DNA of 64,000 nucleotides from Candidatus Peribacteria bacterium RIFCSPHIGHO2_01_FULL_51_35 (GTDB lineage: Bacteria; Patescibacteriota; Gracilibacteria; Peribacterales; Peribacteraceae): positions 174,652-238,651 of the forward strand of contig MFXP01000004.1 of the NCBI GenBank assembly GCA_001787535.1. The letters run 5' to 3'. Every line of letters starts with the position of its first letter. The stretch's first letter is position 1. Made by a program: the position numbers and the translations under genes. Below the pieces are notes generated by a model. It saw only the letters and a program-made list of their open reading frames with translations. It was not told the DNA's origin and ran no database searches. Below are positions 44,219 to 52,028 of this stretch, in pieces.

Positions 44219-45190
44219 ATGAATCTCACTCAGACCATCCTTGGGGTTGAATTCTCCAACCCAACTGTTCTTGCATCAGGAATCATGGGAATCACTGCTT
44301 CCAGTTGGAAATTGTGTGCCAAAAACGGAGCAGGGGGCATCACAACCAAGTCTCTCTGGCTCAAAGAACACAAAGGGCATGCAAATCCCACGATCATTTC
44401 CACGGATCATTGGACACTGAACGCCGTGGGCGTGCCGGATGCAGGACCGGAGAAAGCAAAAGAAGAAATCGGGAGTTTTATGAAGGGCAAGCCTGTGCCG
44501 CTGATCGCAAACATCATCGCGGAATCAGTCGAAAACTTCGCGAAGACTGCGGAAGCTATCTTGCCGCTCAAACCCGACTTCCTAGAAGTGAATATCAGCT
44601 GCCCAAACGTGGAAGATGAATTTGGACGGCCTTTTGCGTGCTCCGCACCGGATGCAGCTGCCGTCACAAAAGCAGTGAAGGCTGTCAGTGGTAAAACGCC
44701 TGTCTTCATCAAGCTTTCCCCAAACGTGGATAATATCGGTGTCATTGCAATCGCATGTGCAAAAGCAGGAGCGGATGGATTTACTGCCATCAACACGGTC
44801 GGTCCCGGCATGGCGATCGACCTGAAAAGCCGCATGCCGATTCTTGCGAACAAAGTGGGAGGACTCAGCGGTCCCGGTATCAAGCCTATTGCCGTGAAGT
44901 GCATTGCAGATGTGTACGCTGCAACCGAAGGCAAACTTCCCATCATCGGCACAGGCGGCGTCTACACCGGCGAAGATGCCATCGAACTGATGCTTGCCGG
45001 AGCCTCGCTCATCGGCATTGGCACCGCAGTCGGCGACCGCAATGTGGATGTCTTTAAGAAGATCTGTGAAGAGATGCAGCTTTGGTGCACGAACGAAGGA
45101 GTGGAAAACGTTTCCGATCTTGTCGGAGCCATGCATCAGGAGCTGAAGAAGCGTGGACTCAAGGGTGTGAGGAAAGTGTCTGTATCTTAA
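44219..45190 (+). CDS. pyrD: Dihydroorotate dehydrogenase, class 1B catalytic subunit
   Basis: A 323-residue FMN enzyme that oxidises dihydroorotate to orotate. FMN and substrate motifs: NPTVLASGIMG near the start, EVNISCPNV with the catalytic Cys of class 1, VFIKLSPNV, GGLSGPGIKPIAVKCI, IIGTGGVYTGEDAIELMLAGAS. Class 1B works with the FAD/2Fe-2S protein PyrK and NAD+; pyrK follows at 45636, separated only by an S23 gene. I chose the ATG at 44219, the usual family start; the upstream frame reads through the palindrome. Confidence 0.95.
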   Translation: MNLTQTILGVEFSNPTVLASGIMGITASSWKLCAKNGAGGITTKSLWLKEHKGHANPTIISTDHWTLNAVGVPDAGPEKAKEEIGSFMKGKPVPLIANIIAESVENFAKTAEAILPLKPDFLEVNISCPNVEDEFGRPFACSAPDAAAVTKAVKAVSGKTPVFIKLSPNVDNIGVIAIACAKAGADGFTAINTVGPGMAIDLKSRMPILANKVGGLSGPGIKPIAVKCIADVYAATEGKLPIIGTGGVYTGEDAIELMLAGASLIGIGTAVGDRNVDVFKKICEEMQLWCTNEGVENVSDLVGAMHQELKKRGLKGVRKVSVS

Positions 45191-45192
45191 GA

Positions 45193-45628
45193 GGAGACTG
45201 GAGATTCGAGATTGGAATATTGGGAAAGGCGGCATACACTTTTCCTATGAAATCTTTTGAGGATCTAGATGCGTGGAAGGTTGCAATGGATCTCGTGGAA
45301 GAGATATATGCAATCACTCGTACGTTTCCAAAAGAAGAAGTGTTTGGTCTCACTTCTCAAGTGCGCCGTGCTTCCACAAGCATTGTTGCAAATATTGCCG
45401 AAGGATTTTGCCGACATACATATGCCGATAAAGCAAACAGATACGTTATAGCTCGTGGTGAGTCCGGAGAGGTAAAAACGTATCTGTTAGTGGCTCTTCG
45501 ATTGAAAATCGTTCCCTCTGATCAACTGAAGCGCGCATTCGAACTTGTAGAACGCACTGGTAAATTACTATCCGGACTGATTAAATCCACAAGAAATCTA
45601 TAGTCCCAATCTCGAATCTCCAGTCTCC
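45193..45628. mobile_element. S23 gene framed by a perfect 23-bp inverted repeat
   Basis: 45193-45215 (GGAGACTGGAGATTCGAGAT plus TGG) and 45606-45628 are exact inverted copies. They enclose one S23 gene and start just after the pyrD stop, ending 7 bp before pyrK. The layout is the same as at 24603-25032 but with a different word family. This looks like an insertion into the pyrD-pyrK operon; no target duplication could be seen. Confidence 0.65.
45247..45603 (+). CDS. S23-type four-helix-bundle protein (copy 2)
   Basis: A 118-residue paralog of the protein at 24651: FEDLDAWKVAMDLVEEIYAITRTFP, FGLTSQVRRASTSIVANIAEGFCRHTYADKANRYVIARGESGEVKTYL. Its own -10 box TACACT lies exactly 6 nt before the ATG, so it carries its own leaderless promoter inside the framed unit. 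The upstream frame extends into pyrD and is ignored. Function unknown. Confidence 0.9.
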   Translation: MKSFEDLDAWKVAMDLVEEIYAITRTFPKEEVFGLTSQVRRASTSIVANIAEGFCRHTYADKANRYVIARGESGEVKTYLLVALRLKIVPSDQLKRAFELVERTGKLLSGLIKSTRNL

Positions 45629-45635
45629 AATCTCT

Positions 45636-46508
45636 ATGCCCATTCCACTCCAATCTCGGCTCCCCAAAACTTTTAGGATCAAAGCCATCAAGCAAGAGAC
45701 GGAAATGGTGCGTACATTCACGTTCGATGGATCTCTCGGCGCGAAACCCGGGCAATTTGTCATGGTTTGGCTTCCCGGAGTCGACGAAGTGCCCATGAGC
45801 GTGGCAGAAGATGACGGCGCTGTGACAAAAATCACGTTCTTCGCCGTCGGTGGCATGACGGAGGAACTTGCCAAGAGCAAAGTGGGGGACTTGGTCGGAC
45901 TCCGCGGACCGTTCGGAACCTTCTACGAGTGGAAACCCGGCGAACACATCGTCCTCGTAGCAGGCGGCTACGGCGCTGCACCCATGTATTTCGTCGCCAA
46001 AGAATCCGTGGAGCACGGCTGCACGATGGAAGTGATTGTCGGAGCGCGCGGCAAAGAGCATCTTCTGTACTTGGAAGAACTGGAATCTCTGCCGCATGTT
46101 TCGCTCCACGTAGCGACCAATGATGGCTCTGTCGGACACAAAGGATTCAACACCGAAGTGCTCGAGAAATTATTAGAGGCCTGCAATAGTTCGGTAGGTA
46201 AGGGAGGTAAGGTAAGTAAGGGAGGGAAGAAAAATGAGATCGATCCGATCACCTCTGTCTTCGCATGCGGACCTGAGATGATGCTCAAGCGCGTGTCGGA
46301 GATCACGGCACAGTACAAAGTTCCATCGCAGCTTTCCCTTGAGCGCTATATGAAATGCGGCTACGGACTCTGTGGCAATTGCGTGGTCGATCCGCTGGGC
46401 ATCCGCCTGTGTACGGAAGGTCCCGTCGTCAAAAACGACCAATGTGTAAAGATCGAAGAGTTCGGCAAATACCACCGGGATGCGTTGGGGAAGAAACACG
46501 AATTTTAG
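45636..46508 (+). CDS. pyrK: Dihydroorotate dehydrogenase electron-transfer subunit
   Basis: A 290-residue ferredoxin-reductase-like protein that passes electrons from PyrD to NAD+. FAD part: KPGQFVMVWLPGVDEVPMSVAE; NAD part: IVLVAGGYGAAPMYFVAKE and FACGPEMMLKRV; C-terminal [2Fe-2S] site CGYGLCGNCVVDPLGIRLC. A short low-complexity insertion (about residues 188-202, VGKGGKVSKGGKK) is encoded by a GGTAAGG word repeat at 46193-46230, which looks like an in-frame expansion. It converges with nothing and is followed by a terminator-like hairpin. Confidence 0.92.
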   Translation: MPIPLQSRLPKTFRIKAIKQETEMVRTFTFDGSLGAKPGQFVMVWLPGVDEVPMSVAEDDGAVTKITFFAVGGMTEELAKSKVGDLVGLRGPFGTFYEWKPGEHIVLVAGGYGAAPMYFVAKESVEHGCTMEVIVGARGKEHLLYLEELESLPHVSLHVATNDGSVGHKGFNTEVLEKLLEACNSSVGKGGKVSKGGKKNEIDPITSVFACGPEMMLKRVSEITAQYKVPSQLSLERYMKCGYGLCGNCVVDPLGIRLCTEGPVVKNDQCVKIEEFGKYHRDALGKKHEF

Positions 46509-46533
46509 GTTTCCACTTTTTTTCGCGCGTATG

Positions 46534-46842
46534 AAACAAAACCGTCGTCCTTTTGAGGGGAGCGGCGGTGTTTGTTTTGATCACCGAGTGATAGAGACAG
46601 TGAAGTCAGGTATCAACGATGACCACTACAGTATAGCAAACTTTACATCATTATTCAATAGGCTTTTTCATGAACTACAAACGAATATTTAAATAATGCG
46701 CGAAGACCGGCTATGCCGGACTGGAGCGCAACCTCTTAAGGGAAGGGTGGGTCCATGGGAGGGACACCGTAGGTGGTCCTCCCATGCTTAAAAACAAAAC
46801 CGCCTACCTTTTGATTGGTGGACGGTGTTTGTTTTGATCACC
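46534..46842. repeat. Two direct copies of a bidirectional-terminator-like hairpin with a stem-loop between
   Basis: 46534-46584 and 46792-46842 are ~51-bp direct copies of AAACAAAACCG...CGGTGTTTGTTTTGATCACC, each a hairpin with A-rich and T-rich flanks. After each comes a related stretch ACTAC...TATAGCAAA. Between them at 46754-46786 is a strong hairpin (CATGGGAGG...CCTCCCATG). No gene is seen in 46509-46900. It isolates pyrK from the CIRCE-controlled unit. Confidence 0.75.
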
Positions 46843-46914
46843 CTTTGTACGATTGCTCGACACATTGGATGACTACTATATTATAGCAAATTTTATACTT
46901 TTTGCAATATCCAA

Positions 46915-46941
46915 TTAGCACTCATCTATAGAGAGTGCTAG
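46915..46941 (+). promoter_or_regulatory. CIRCE operator (HrcA binding site)
   Basis: TTAGCACTC (46915-46923), nine bases, GAGTGCTAG (46933-46941). The consensus is TTAGCACTC-N9-GAGTGCTAA, so 17 of 18 positions match. The right half overlaps the -35 box of the promoter at 46939, so HrcA would block transcription until heat shock. Confidence 0.93.
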
Positions 46942-46966
46942 ACAGCGGTCTTACGCTGTGTATACT
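46939..46966 (+). promoter_or_regulatory. Promoter of the Gly/Cys microprotein gene
   Basis: TAGACA (46939-46944), a 16-nt spacer and TATACT (46961-46966). It starts inside the CIRCE right half and lies about 28 nt before the ATG at 46995. Confidence 0.8.
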
Positions 46967-46994
46967 CAATACGTTATTTCTTTACCCACAATAT

Positions 46995-47045
46995 ATGTTT
47001 GGTGGTGGTTCCGGCGGAGGATGTGGAGGTTCCTGCGGTTGCTAA
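46995..47045 (+). CDS. 16-residue Gly/Cys microprotein under CIRCE control
   Basis: The frame encodes MFGGGSGGGCGGSCGC and then TAA. Three Cys (positions 10, 14, 16) and ten Gly leave little fold; metal or metal-cluster binding or a modified peptide is possible. The unit is complete: CIRCE operator, promoter, short leader, this frame and an intrinsic terminator, with nothing else coding on the ~130-nt transcript. The transcript could instead be a regulatory RNA that happens to hold this frame. No Shine-Dalgarno is present. Not recognised. Confidence 0.55.
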   Translation: MFGGGSGGGCGGSCGC

Positions 47046-47073
47046 TCGCAGGGAGCCATTTCTCTCCCCTAAG

Positions 47074-47110
47074 AAAGGTGTTCCGCGATGCGGGACGCCT
47101 TTTCTTTCGT
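47074..47110 (+). terminator. Intrinsic terminator of the microprotein unit
   Basis: AAAGG-GTTCCGC, loop GAT, GCGGGAC-CCTTT with one bulge, then TTCTTTCG. It ends the CIRCE-controlled transcript about 30 nt after the stop codon. Confidence 0.85.
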
Positions 47111-47138
47111 GTCATGTCGGATCAATTCGCGATTCCAA

Positions 47139-47813
47139 TCACTTATTTTTCTGAGAGCCGTACGTTCCAGGTGAAATCAGGACGATGATGCGGAGGAGCA
47201 GTGCGGCGGCGATGATGATCGCAGCCACGAGGCTGATGGGCAGCAATCTTCCCGGCCACGTTGCAGGCTTCAACCATCCTTCCAAGCCCATCGTAATCAC
47301 ATGAAGCAGTACGAGTGTGAGGCCAGCATATCCCAGCCGCTGCACGAACTGCCATTGATCCACTTTCAGCGAAGCCGCGATGGAAGGCAGAGATGTGAGA
47401 GCGACTGCCGTGAAGATCAGAAGCGAAAATATGCCAAACACCATCGACAATTCTCCGGTCACATTCAGCGTTCCATCGGCCAGGAAAAATTTTGGATAGT
47501 TGGCGGGCGTGAAGAGCAGGAGCGACATCAACCCGTGGACGGCGCCCAGGCCGAAGCCGAGCAGCCCGAAGAATTTTCGTGCCGGCAGCAGAGGAACCAT
47601 CGTTTGCGGCCAAAAGCGCGCGAGAGGCCCAAGCATGTACGACAGCGCTATGAACGCCACGGATGCCAATGCTATGGCTTTGTTGGAAATGAACAGGGGA
47701 AAGTGCTCCCATGCCACGCCTTTGATGATGTTGTATCGGATTGCCGCATAGAGAAATGTGCCCGCCAGCACCGTTACGGTGATTGTTTGCTGTGTACGTT
47801 GGAAAAGCGGCAT
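47139..47813 (-). CDS. Ferric-reductase-like transmembrane protein (MsrQ-like)
   Basis: A 224-residue protein with six or seven membrane helices in the ferric reductase-like transmembrane layout. Candidate haem ligands are His in LGFGLGAVHGLMSLLLF and in AGLTLVLLHVITMGLEGW. It starts MPLFQRTQQTITVTVLAGTFLY. Such proteins pass electrons across the membrane, as MsrQ does for a periplasmic methionine sulfoxide reductase; no MsrP partner is in the window. Function is inferred from topology only. Confidence 0.65.
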   Translation of the reverse strand: MPLFQRTQQTITVTVLAGTFLYAAIRYNIIKGVAWEHFPLFISNKAIALASVAFIALSYMLGPLARFWPQTMVPLLPARKFFGLLGFGLGAVHGLMSLLLFTPANYPKFFLADGTLNVTGELSMVFGIFSLLIFTAVALTSLPSIAASLKVDQWQFVQRLGYAGLTLVLLHVITMGLEGWLKPATWPGRLLPISLVAAIIIAAALLLRIIVLISPGTYGSQKNK

Positions 47814-47895
47814 GTCTCTAACTGTAGCAGAGGGTGATGTTATCGGCGAACTCGAGTTTGCCTACGAAGAATCACATAAAACGGCTTTACCGCCC

Positions 47896-48297
47896 TTATT
47901 TCCTGCGTTTCGGGATAATCTCCATCCAGTAGAGTTGTCGAATGTGGATCTTGGGTTGCCTCACTCCTGCACGAACGGGGACAGGACGTTCATTGCGAAT
48001 CACCAAGAGTGCATGGAACAGGAATCCGATGAAGACAAGAATGCTGCCGATTGCCAGATCGCGCGCAGCACTTTTTATGGGCTTTTCCGGAAGTGCGGCG
48101 GAATGTCCTTCGGCTGCAATCAATTTTGCCTCGCCTGAAATACTTTCAATGACGCTGGAACCCTGTCCAGAGGACCGTGCGAAGATCACAGTGTGCGATG
48201 CAGAAGTGAGCATCAGAATCCCCGCGACAAGAAAGCTCACCGTCGTATAGTGCAGACCGGCTGAAAGGTGATCGTTTTTGGCGTGTGTTTTTGACAT
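47896..48297 (-). CDS. Small two-TM membrane protein
   Basis: A 133-residue protein: a hydrophobic helix at about 20-40 (TTVSFLVAGILMLTSASHTVIF), an exposed loop (IESISGEAKLIAAEGHSAAL), a second helix at about 82-98 (LAIGSILVFIGFLFHALLVI) and a basic tail. Not recognised. TATAAT lies 11 nt before the start at 48297. It may go with the ferric-reductase-like gene 83 bases downstream on the same strand. Confidence 0.55.
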   Translation of the reverse strand: MSKTHAKNDHLSAGLHYTTVSFLVAGILMLTSASHTVIFARSSGQGSSVIESISGEAKLIAAEGHSAALPEKPIKSAARDLAIGSILVFIGFLFHALLVIRNERPVPVRAGVRQPKIHIRQLYWMEIIPKRRK

Positions 48298-48382
48298 ATT
48301 AATAAACTATTATACTCTATTTTCTGTGGAGAAACAAATGTTCTTCGTTATACTAGCGCCGCTCTTTCAATAACCATCGCGA

Positions 48383-48494
48383 AGCCCCGCACTTGTTGCG
48401 GGGCTGGTGCGATTCCTCTCAGGGAAAAGGGGTGTCCATGAGGGGAAAAACCGTAGTTCAACAAGCTCACCACAAGTAGGTTTTGCCCCTCATG
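48383..48494. repeat. Two palindromes before tRNA-Glu(TTC)
   Basis: 48383-48405 is a hairpin AGCCCCGCA/TGCGGGGCT. 48437-48494 has arms CATGAGGGG...AAAACC and GGTTTTGCCCCTCATG around TAGTTCAACAAGCTCACC. The loop resembles GGTTCGACTCACTCACCACAAG in the palindrome at 63157, so the two share a core with different arms. Confidence 0.8.
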
Positions 48495-48500
48495 AAATGT

Positions 48501-48575
48501 GGCCCCATCGTCTAACGGTTAGGACAGCGGGTTTTCAATCCGCTAACGGGAGTTCGATTCTCCCTGGGGCTGCCA
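48501..48575 (+). tRNA. tRNA-Glu (TTC), CCA encoded
   Basis: Acceptor GGCCCCA/TGGGGCT (first pair G-T), D-arm GTCTAACGGTTAGGAC, anticodon stem GCGGG/TCCGC with loop TTTTCAA giving TTC, T-arm GGGAGTTCGATTCTCCC, G, CCA. TTC reads GAA/GAG. The recombinase gene on the other strand ends inside it, at 48535, so this tRNA looks like the attachment site of the island to its right. Confidence 0.95.
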
Positions 48576-50097
48576 ACTTGTTTGGAGCAGATGCAACTTC
48601 CTCCATTGCCTTGTACACAAGCGAAATCTCCGGGGTTCGCTTATTCTCGAGCGAGTCGTAGTGGATTCCGACCGGAAAGATGAGCGTCTGCAGCCGGTCT
48701 TGGTCTTCCACGGGCGACTTCAACCACAGTTCGCTTGCGTGCTTCATGTAGTAACTGCAGTAGTTCAGCACCATCTCCGCGTCATATTCCTCAATTTCAC
48801 GCTCATTGCGTTCGCTCGTGATCGCCTTGAGCTGCCGGTCTGCCGTATCGAATTCAATCTGCAGACTCTCGAGGAGTGATGGGCTACCTGTAGCAGATTT
48901 CATGAGATCGATGATCTTTTTCTTTTCCTCGCGCAGCTCCACCACCTTTTTGCTCAATTCGATGTTCTCCCGATTCAGCTCCTGATAGGTGTTGCTCCAC
49001 ACATCCATCACAATCTCGTTGAAGAGCGCGAGGAGCTCATCGGTCGGCTTCACCTTTTGTACGTACCGCAGGAATTTCTTTTGCGCGTCTTTCGGTTTCA
49101 CGCGGAAGCCGCAGGTCTTGTTCGAGCAGTCATAGTAACCGTAGAGCTGTCCCAGCTTTCCCCGAGATGCACCGCCGCGCGCCGGTGTCCCGCATCTTGG
49201 ACATCGAAGGAACCGGCGCAATGGAAAATCCGAATTGAGTCTGTGTCGTCGTTTGCGAAGAGGTGTTGTAGATTTCTTTTCACCATCGATCACGCGCTGC
49301 AGGGTATGCCATTCATCCGAAGTGATCGCGCCTTTCCACTTAGCGTTAATCAATCTGTTCTCTGTCCATTTTTCCCGGTTCATGCCGCCATAGACCGGGC
49401 TTCGGCATATTTTGTGCCAGCTCTGCGCCGTCATGGGCTTGCCGGTTTTTGTTCGCAGTCCTTTCTTTGCAAGTTCGCGGACGAGCGTCGCGGGTACAGC
49501 ACCGGCTAATTGTTTCCGCAGACCGTAGCAAAGTAGCTCCCATTGTTTCTCATCGAGTGTCGGAGCGAGGCAAGGGCGCTTCCCCTGCGGTGTATCCACC
49601 CGCATGTTCCGGAAGCCTGTGGGAGCGGCACGGCACCAGTACCCCTGCTTGGTCATCTCAACCTCCGAGGAGATCGTGCGCTCGACACGGACGCGGTTCT
49701 CCAAACGTGCGAAGACAGCGAGCAGCCCCTCCATTGCCTCGCCACTCGGAGTGCCATCGATGCGCTCGCTTGCTGATTCAAGACGGATTCCCACCTTCGC
49801 CAGCATCGATTTAAGCTGGAAGTATTCATGGACGCCGCCACGAGAGAAGCGATCTACTTTCCAGATGATAACAACTTGGACAGCGCCTTTCTGCCGGATC
49901 ACCCACTCGAGCACTTCGATATACGTGTGCCGCTCTTCCACCTTTGATGCCGTTTCTGCCACCTCGAATTCCCGGACGATCTTGTAACCCTTTTCGGCGG
50001 CGTATTTTCTGTTTTGCTCCCGTTGATTCGGGATGCTCTCCCCCTCCAATTGTCGCTTCGAGGAGACCCGGAGGATAGAGACGGCATTATTCTGCAT
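48535..50097 (-). CDS. Large serine recombinase
   Basis: A 520-residue site-specific recombinase. The N-terminal resolvase fold begins AVSILRVSSKRQLEGESIPNQREQNRKYAAEKGYKIV with the catalytic Ser in RVSS, followed by WKVDRFSRGG and the C-terminal zinc ribbon (FLRCPRCGTPARGG...YYDCSNKTCGF) and coiled coil (residues ~360-430). I chose MQNNAVSIL at 50097, the standard family start; MARYNPD at 50166 would overlap the upstream small gene. The last 14 residues (KLAAPGRIELPLAD) are read from the complement of the tRNA 3' half, so the gene's end depends on integration into the tRNA. Confidence 0.9.
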   Translation of the reverse strand: MQNNAVSILRVSSKRQLEGESIPNQREQNRKYAAEKGYKIVREFEVAETASKVEERHTYIEVLEWVIRQKGAVQVVIIWKVDRFSRGGVHEYFQLKSMLAKVGIRLESASERIDGTPSGEAMEGLLAVFARLENRVRVERTISSEVEMTKQGYWCRAAPTGFRNMRVDTPQGKRPCLAPTLDEKQWELLCYGLRKQLAGAVPATLVRELAKKGLRTKTGKPMTAQSWHKICRSPVYGGMNREKWTENRLINAKWKGAITSDEWHTLQRVIDGEKKSTTPLRKRRHRLNSDFPLRRFLRCPRCGTPARGGASRGKLGQLYGYYDCSNKTCGFRVKPKDAQKKFLRYVQKVKPTDELLALFNEIVMDVWSNTYQELNRENIELSKKVVELREEKKKIIDLMKSATGSPSLLESLQIEFDTADRQLKAITSERNEREIEEYDAEMVLNYCSYYMKHASELWLKSPVEDQDRLQTLIFPVGIHYDSLENKRTPEISLVYKAMEEVASAPNKLAAPGRIELPLAD

Positions 50098-50146
50098 ATC
50101 GCCAACACATTGCTCGTCTTGGCGGATTTTGCAACGTCTGTAGACG

Positions 50147-50320
50147 TCAGGGTTGTACCTTGCCATGGGGAGGGGTGGGGAATTTGTCTGGATGCTCGCG
50201 GACATAGGAATCAACGAGCAGTGTTGCGAAGCTGTAGAGCGTGTCTCGAATTTGCGTGACGTCGTCTTCCGACATGGACGGTTGTTTCAGTACCCGGCGG
50301 CAGCGTTCTATGCTCAACAT
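50147..50320 (-). CDS. Small recombinase-associated protein
   Basis: A 57-residue helical protein, MLSIERCRRVLKQPSMSEDDVTQIRDTLYSFATLLVDSYVREHPDKF and a short tail. This ERCRRVL...IRDTLYSFA pattern is common in small proteins encoded directly before serine recombinases in related genomes (from memory). It is 49 nt before the recombinase start and on the same strand. Function unknown; it may be a recombination-direction or immunity factor. Confidence 0.65.
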   Translation of the reverse strand: MLSIERCRRVLKQPSMSEDDVTQIRDTLYSFATLLVDSYVREHPDKFPTPPHGKVQP

Positions 50321-50533
50321 GAATGCTGCGCAGCCTATGTTCTACCCATAGTTTTCCGCAATAGTAAGCCATCCGTGCTATATCGTTTTGTTGGGTTTTG
50401 TCGGGAATTAACATTTGCTAAAGATAGAAATTTGTATCGTGAAATGATCGTGCCGATGGGTATTGGTCATGAAAAATCTAGCGCATCAAAATGCAGCAAA
50501 ACCATTCAAAATCAGACAATCCGATCTAGTCGA

Positions 50534-50746
50534 TCACCGCCCTCTCTTGATGCGCGGATCTTTCTTCGCGCGCTTCTGCCGGTCTGCCTTGAATGCCATC
50601 ACATCACTCTCGAGGAACACCTTACCCGCCGTCGTGTCCTGACAGCGCAACTGTCCTTTGCGGATGAATTCTTCGATTCGTGACCGCGATACGCCAAGGA
50701 TGCGTATCACGTCGCCCATGCTGAGGATTTTGGGGAATTGCTCCAT
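50534..50746 (-). CDS. Excisionase-like helix-turn-helix protein
   Basis: A 70-residue winged-helix protein with a MerR/excisionase-type HTH: MGDVIRILGVSRSRIEEFIRKGQLRCQDTTAGKVFLESDVMAFKADRQKR. Such proteins direct recombinases (recombination directionality factors) or act as small regulators. Position upstream of the recombinase supports the first. The 213-bp gap between it and the small protein holds no convincing gene. Confidence 0.8.
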   Translation of the reverse strand: MEQFPKILSMGDVIRILGVSRSRIEEFIRKGQLRCQDTTAGKVFLESDVMAFKADRQKRAKKDPRIKRGR

Positions 50747-50871
50747 AGAAAAAGTCGAACTTTACTTGACTGTTTAGGCTATGGCGTTTGTAGCTGTTCA
50801 GGTAGTGACGACACGGTTACTTGCTAAGTTCACAGTATCGGCTAGGATTGCCAATAATTTCCTCGCTCCGC

Positions 50872-51639
50872 ATGACCGACAATAAATCCACCCCCCGTTC
50901 CGGCATCGTCGCTCGCTTCGCATCGTGGGCGTTCGGTATCACCTTCCTGCTCGCCGCGCTCGGGCTCATGGGCAAGAACGTCGTTACCGCGTTCTGGCTG
51001 CTCGCATGCGGTTTGTTACTCCTCCCGCCCAGCTCACGGCAGATAGCGAAGCGGCTGAACCGGTCGATTCCCCGGTGGCTGAGCATCACGGCGGCCGTCG
51101 TAGGCTGTTTTGCCCTCATCGCCATCGCAGAGCCTTCTGCCCCACAGCAAGTGCAGCGCGTGACTGACGCCGTCGCGCCAGTCGAGCAGCCAGCGCCTCC
51201 GGCCACGCCAGTGAGCGAGGAGGATCATCTGAGGCAGATCGTCTCCGACATACTCAAAGGCAATACCAACATGAGCAAGCCGCGTCTCCGGAAGGTGGAC
51301 GTCGTGAAACAGGCCGCCGGGGGATGGGGCGTCTTCACCGAGTTCAACGGCGGCGACAATCTCACCGCGAACATGCGGAAGGGCGATATCGAGTCGAAGA
51401 TGGCGGAGGTATATATCGCGCTCTATACGAGCGGCAAGGACGTGCAGACCGCCACGGTCGCCGCGTACTTCCCGCTTGTCGATCGGTATGGCAACGAGAG
51501 CGAAGGCGTCGTGCTCAAGACCTCGCTAAGCAGGGCGGAGGCGGGGAAGGTGAATTGGGATGCCGATAACACGATGCTCCGGAGCAGTATCATCCCCGAC
51601 GTCTGGACGACGACGCTCGTGCATCCGGAGTTCCGCTAA
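50872..51639 (+). CDS. Membrane protein of the island, unknown function
   Basis: A 255-residue protein with two membrane helices near the N-terminus (FASWAFGITFLLAALGLMG; AVVGCFALIAIA), a Pro-rich linker (EPSAPQQVQRVTDAVAPVEQPAPPATP, in pieces), and a ~140-residue extracytoplasmic or cytoplasmic alpha/beta domain (LRKVDVVKQAAGGWGVFTEFNGGDNLTANMRKGDIESKMAEVYIALY). Not recognised. Its stop overlaps that of the opposite-strand gene at 51636. Confidence 0.6.
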   Translation: MTDNKSTPRSGIVARFASWAFGITFLLAALGLMGKNVVTAFWLLACGLLLLPPSSRQIAKRLNRSIPRWLSITAAVVGCFALIAIAEPSAPQQVQRVTDAVAPVEQPAPPATPVSEEDHLRQIVSDILKGNTNMSKPRLRKVDVVKQAAGGWGVFTEFNGGDNLTANMRKGDIESKMAEVYIALYTSGKDVQTATVAAYFPLVDRYGNESEGVVLKTSLSRAEAGKVNWDADNTMLRSSIIPDVWTTTLVHPEFR

Positions 51640-52004
51640 TAGGTTTCTTCCGGATGGATGAAGGCGCTCTTGGGCTCGAAGCCGAGTGTGATGTTCGTGT
51701 GATTTGGTTTCTTCGGCGGGTTGCGGCCGAACCGATCCCGCGCCACGCGCTCCAGCCACCATGCGTCCGCTTGCCAGTATCCGTCCCGTCCCGCTTTATC
51801 GATACGCATGAGCCGAACGCTAATCGCCTTCGCCCGTGCCTTTTTTATAGACTCAGATAACTCAGGTTTCGTCCGGAGCCATTTGTAGTACGTTTCTTCA
51901 CTGATGCCCACGACCATACATGCTTCTACAGCATAAGTTCCCGCTTCGATGAGGCGGATGATCTGTTCAACGAGCTCGGGGGTGTATTTGGAGGTGCGGG
52001 GCAT
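51636..52004 (-). CDS. HTH protein resembling a phage terminase small subunit or transposase HTH
   Basis: A 122-residue protein with an N-terminal HTH (KYTPELVEQIIRLIEAGTYAVEACMVVGISEETYYKWLRTKPEL) like that of terminase small subunits, followed by a basic helix and short tail (GRNPPKKPNHTNITLGFEPKSAFI). No large terminase subunit lies nearby, so it may be a relic or a regulator. Probably binds DNA. Confidence 0.7.
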   Translation of the reverse strand: MPRTSKYTPELVEQIIRLIEAGTYAVEACMVVGISEETYYKWLRTKPELSESIKKARAKAISVRLMRIDKAGRDGYWQADAWWLERVARDRFGRNPPKKPNHTNITLGFEPKSAFIHPEETY

Positions 52005-52028
52005 GAATGTAGTATAGCCAGCTCGAGT

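Noticed and set aside
50211-50414. A 67-residue minus-strand frame
   Set aside because: It overlaps the better 57-residue recombinase-associated frame at 50147-50320 in another phase and has a random C-terminus.
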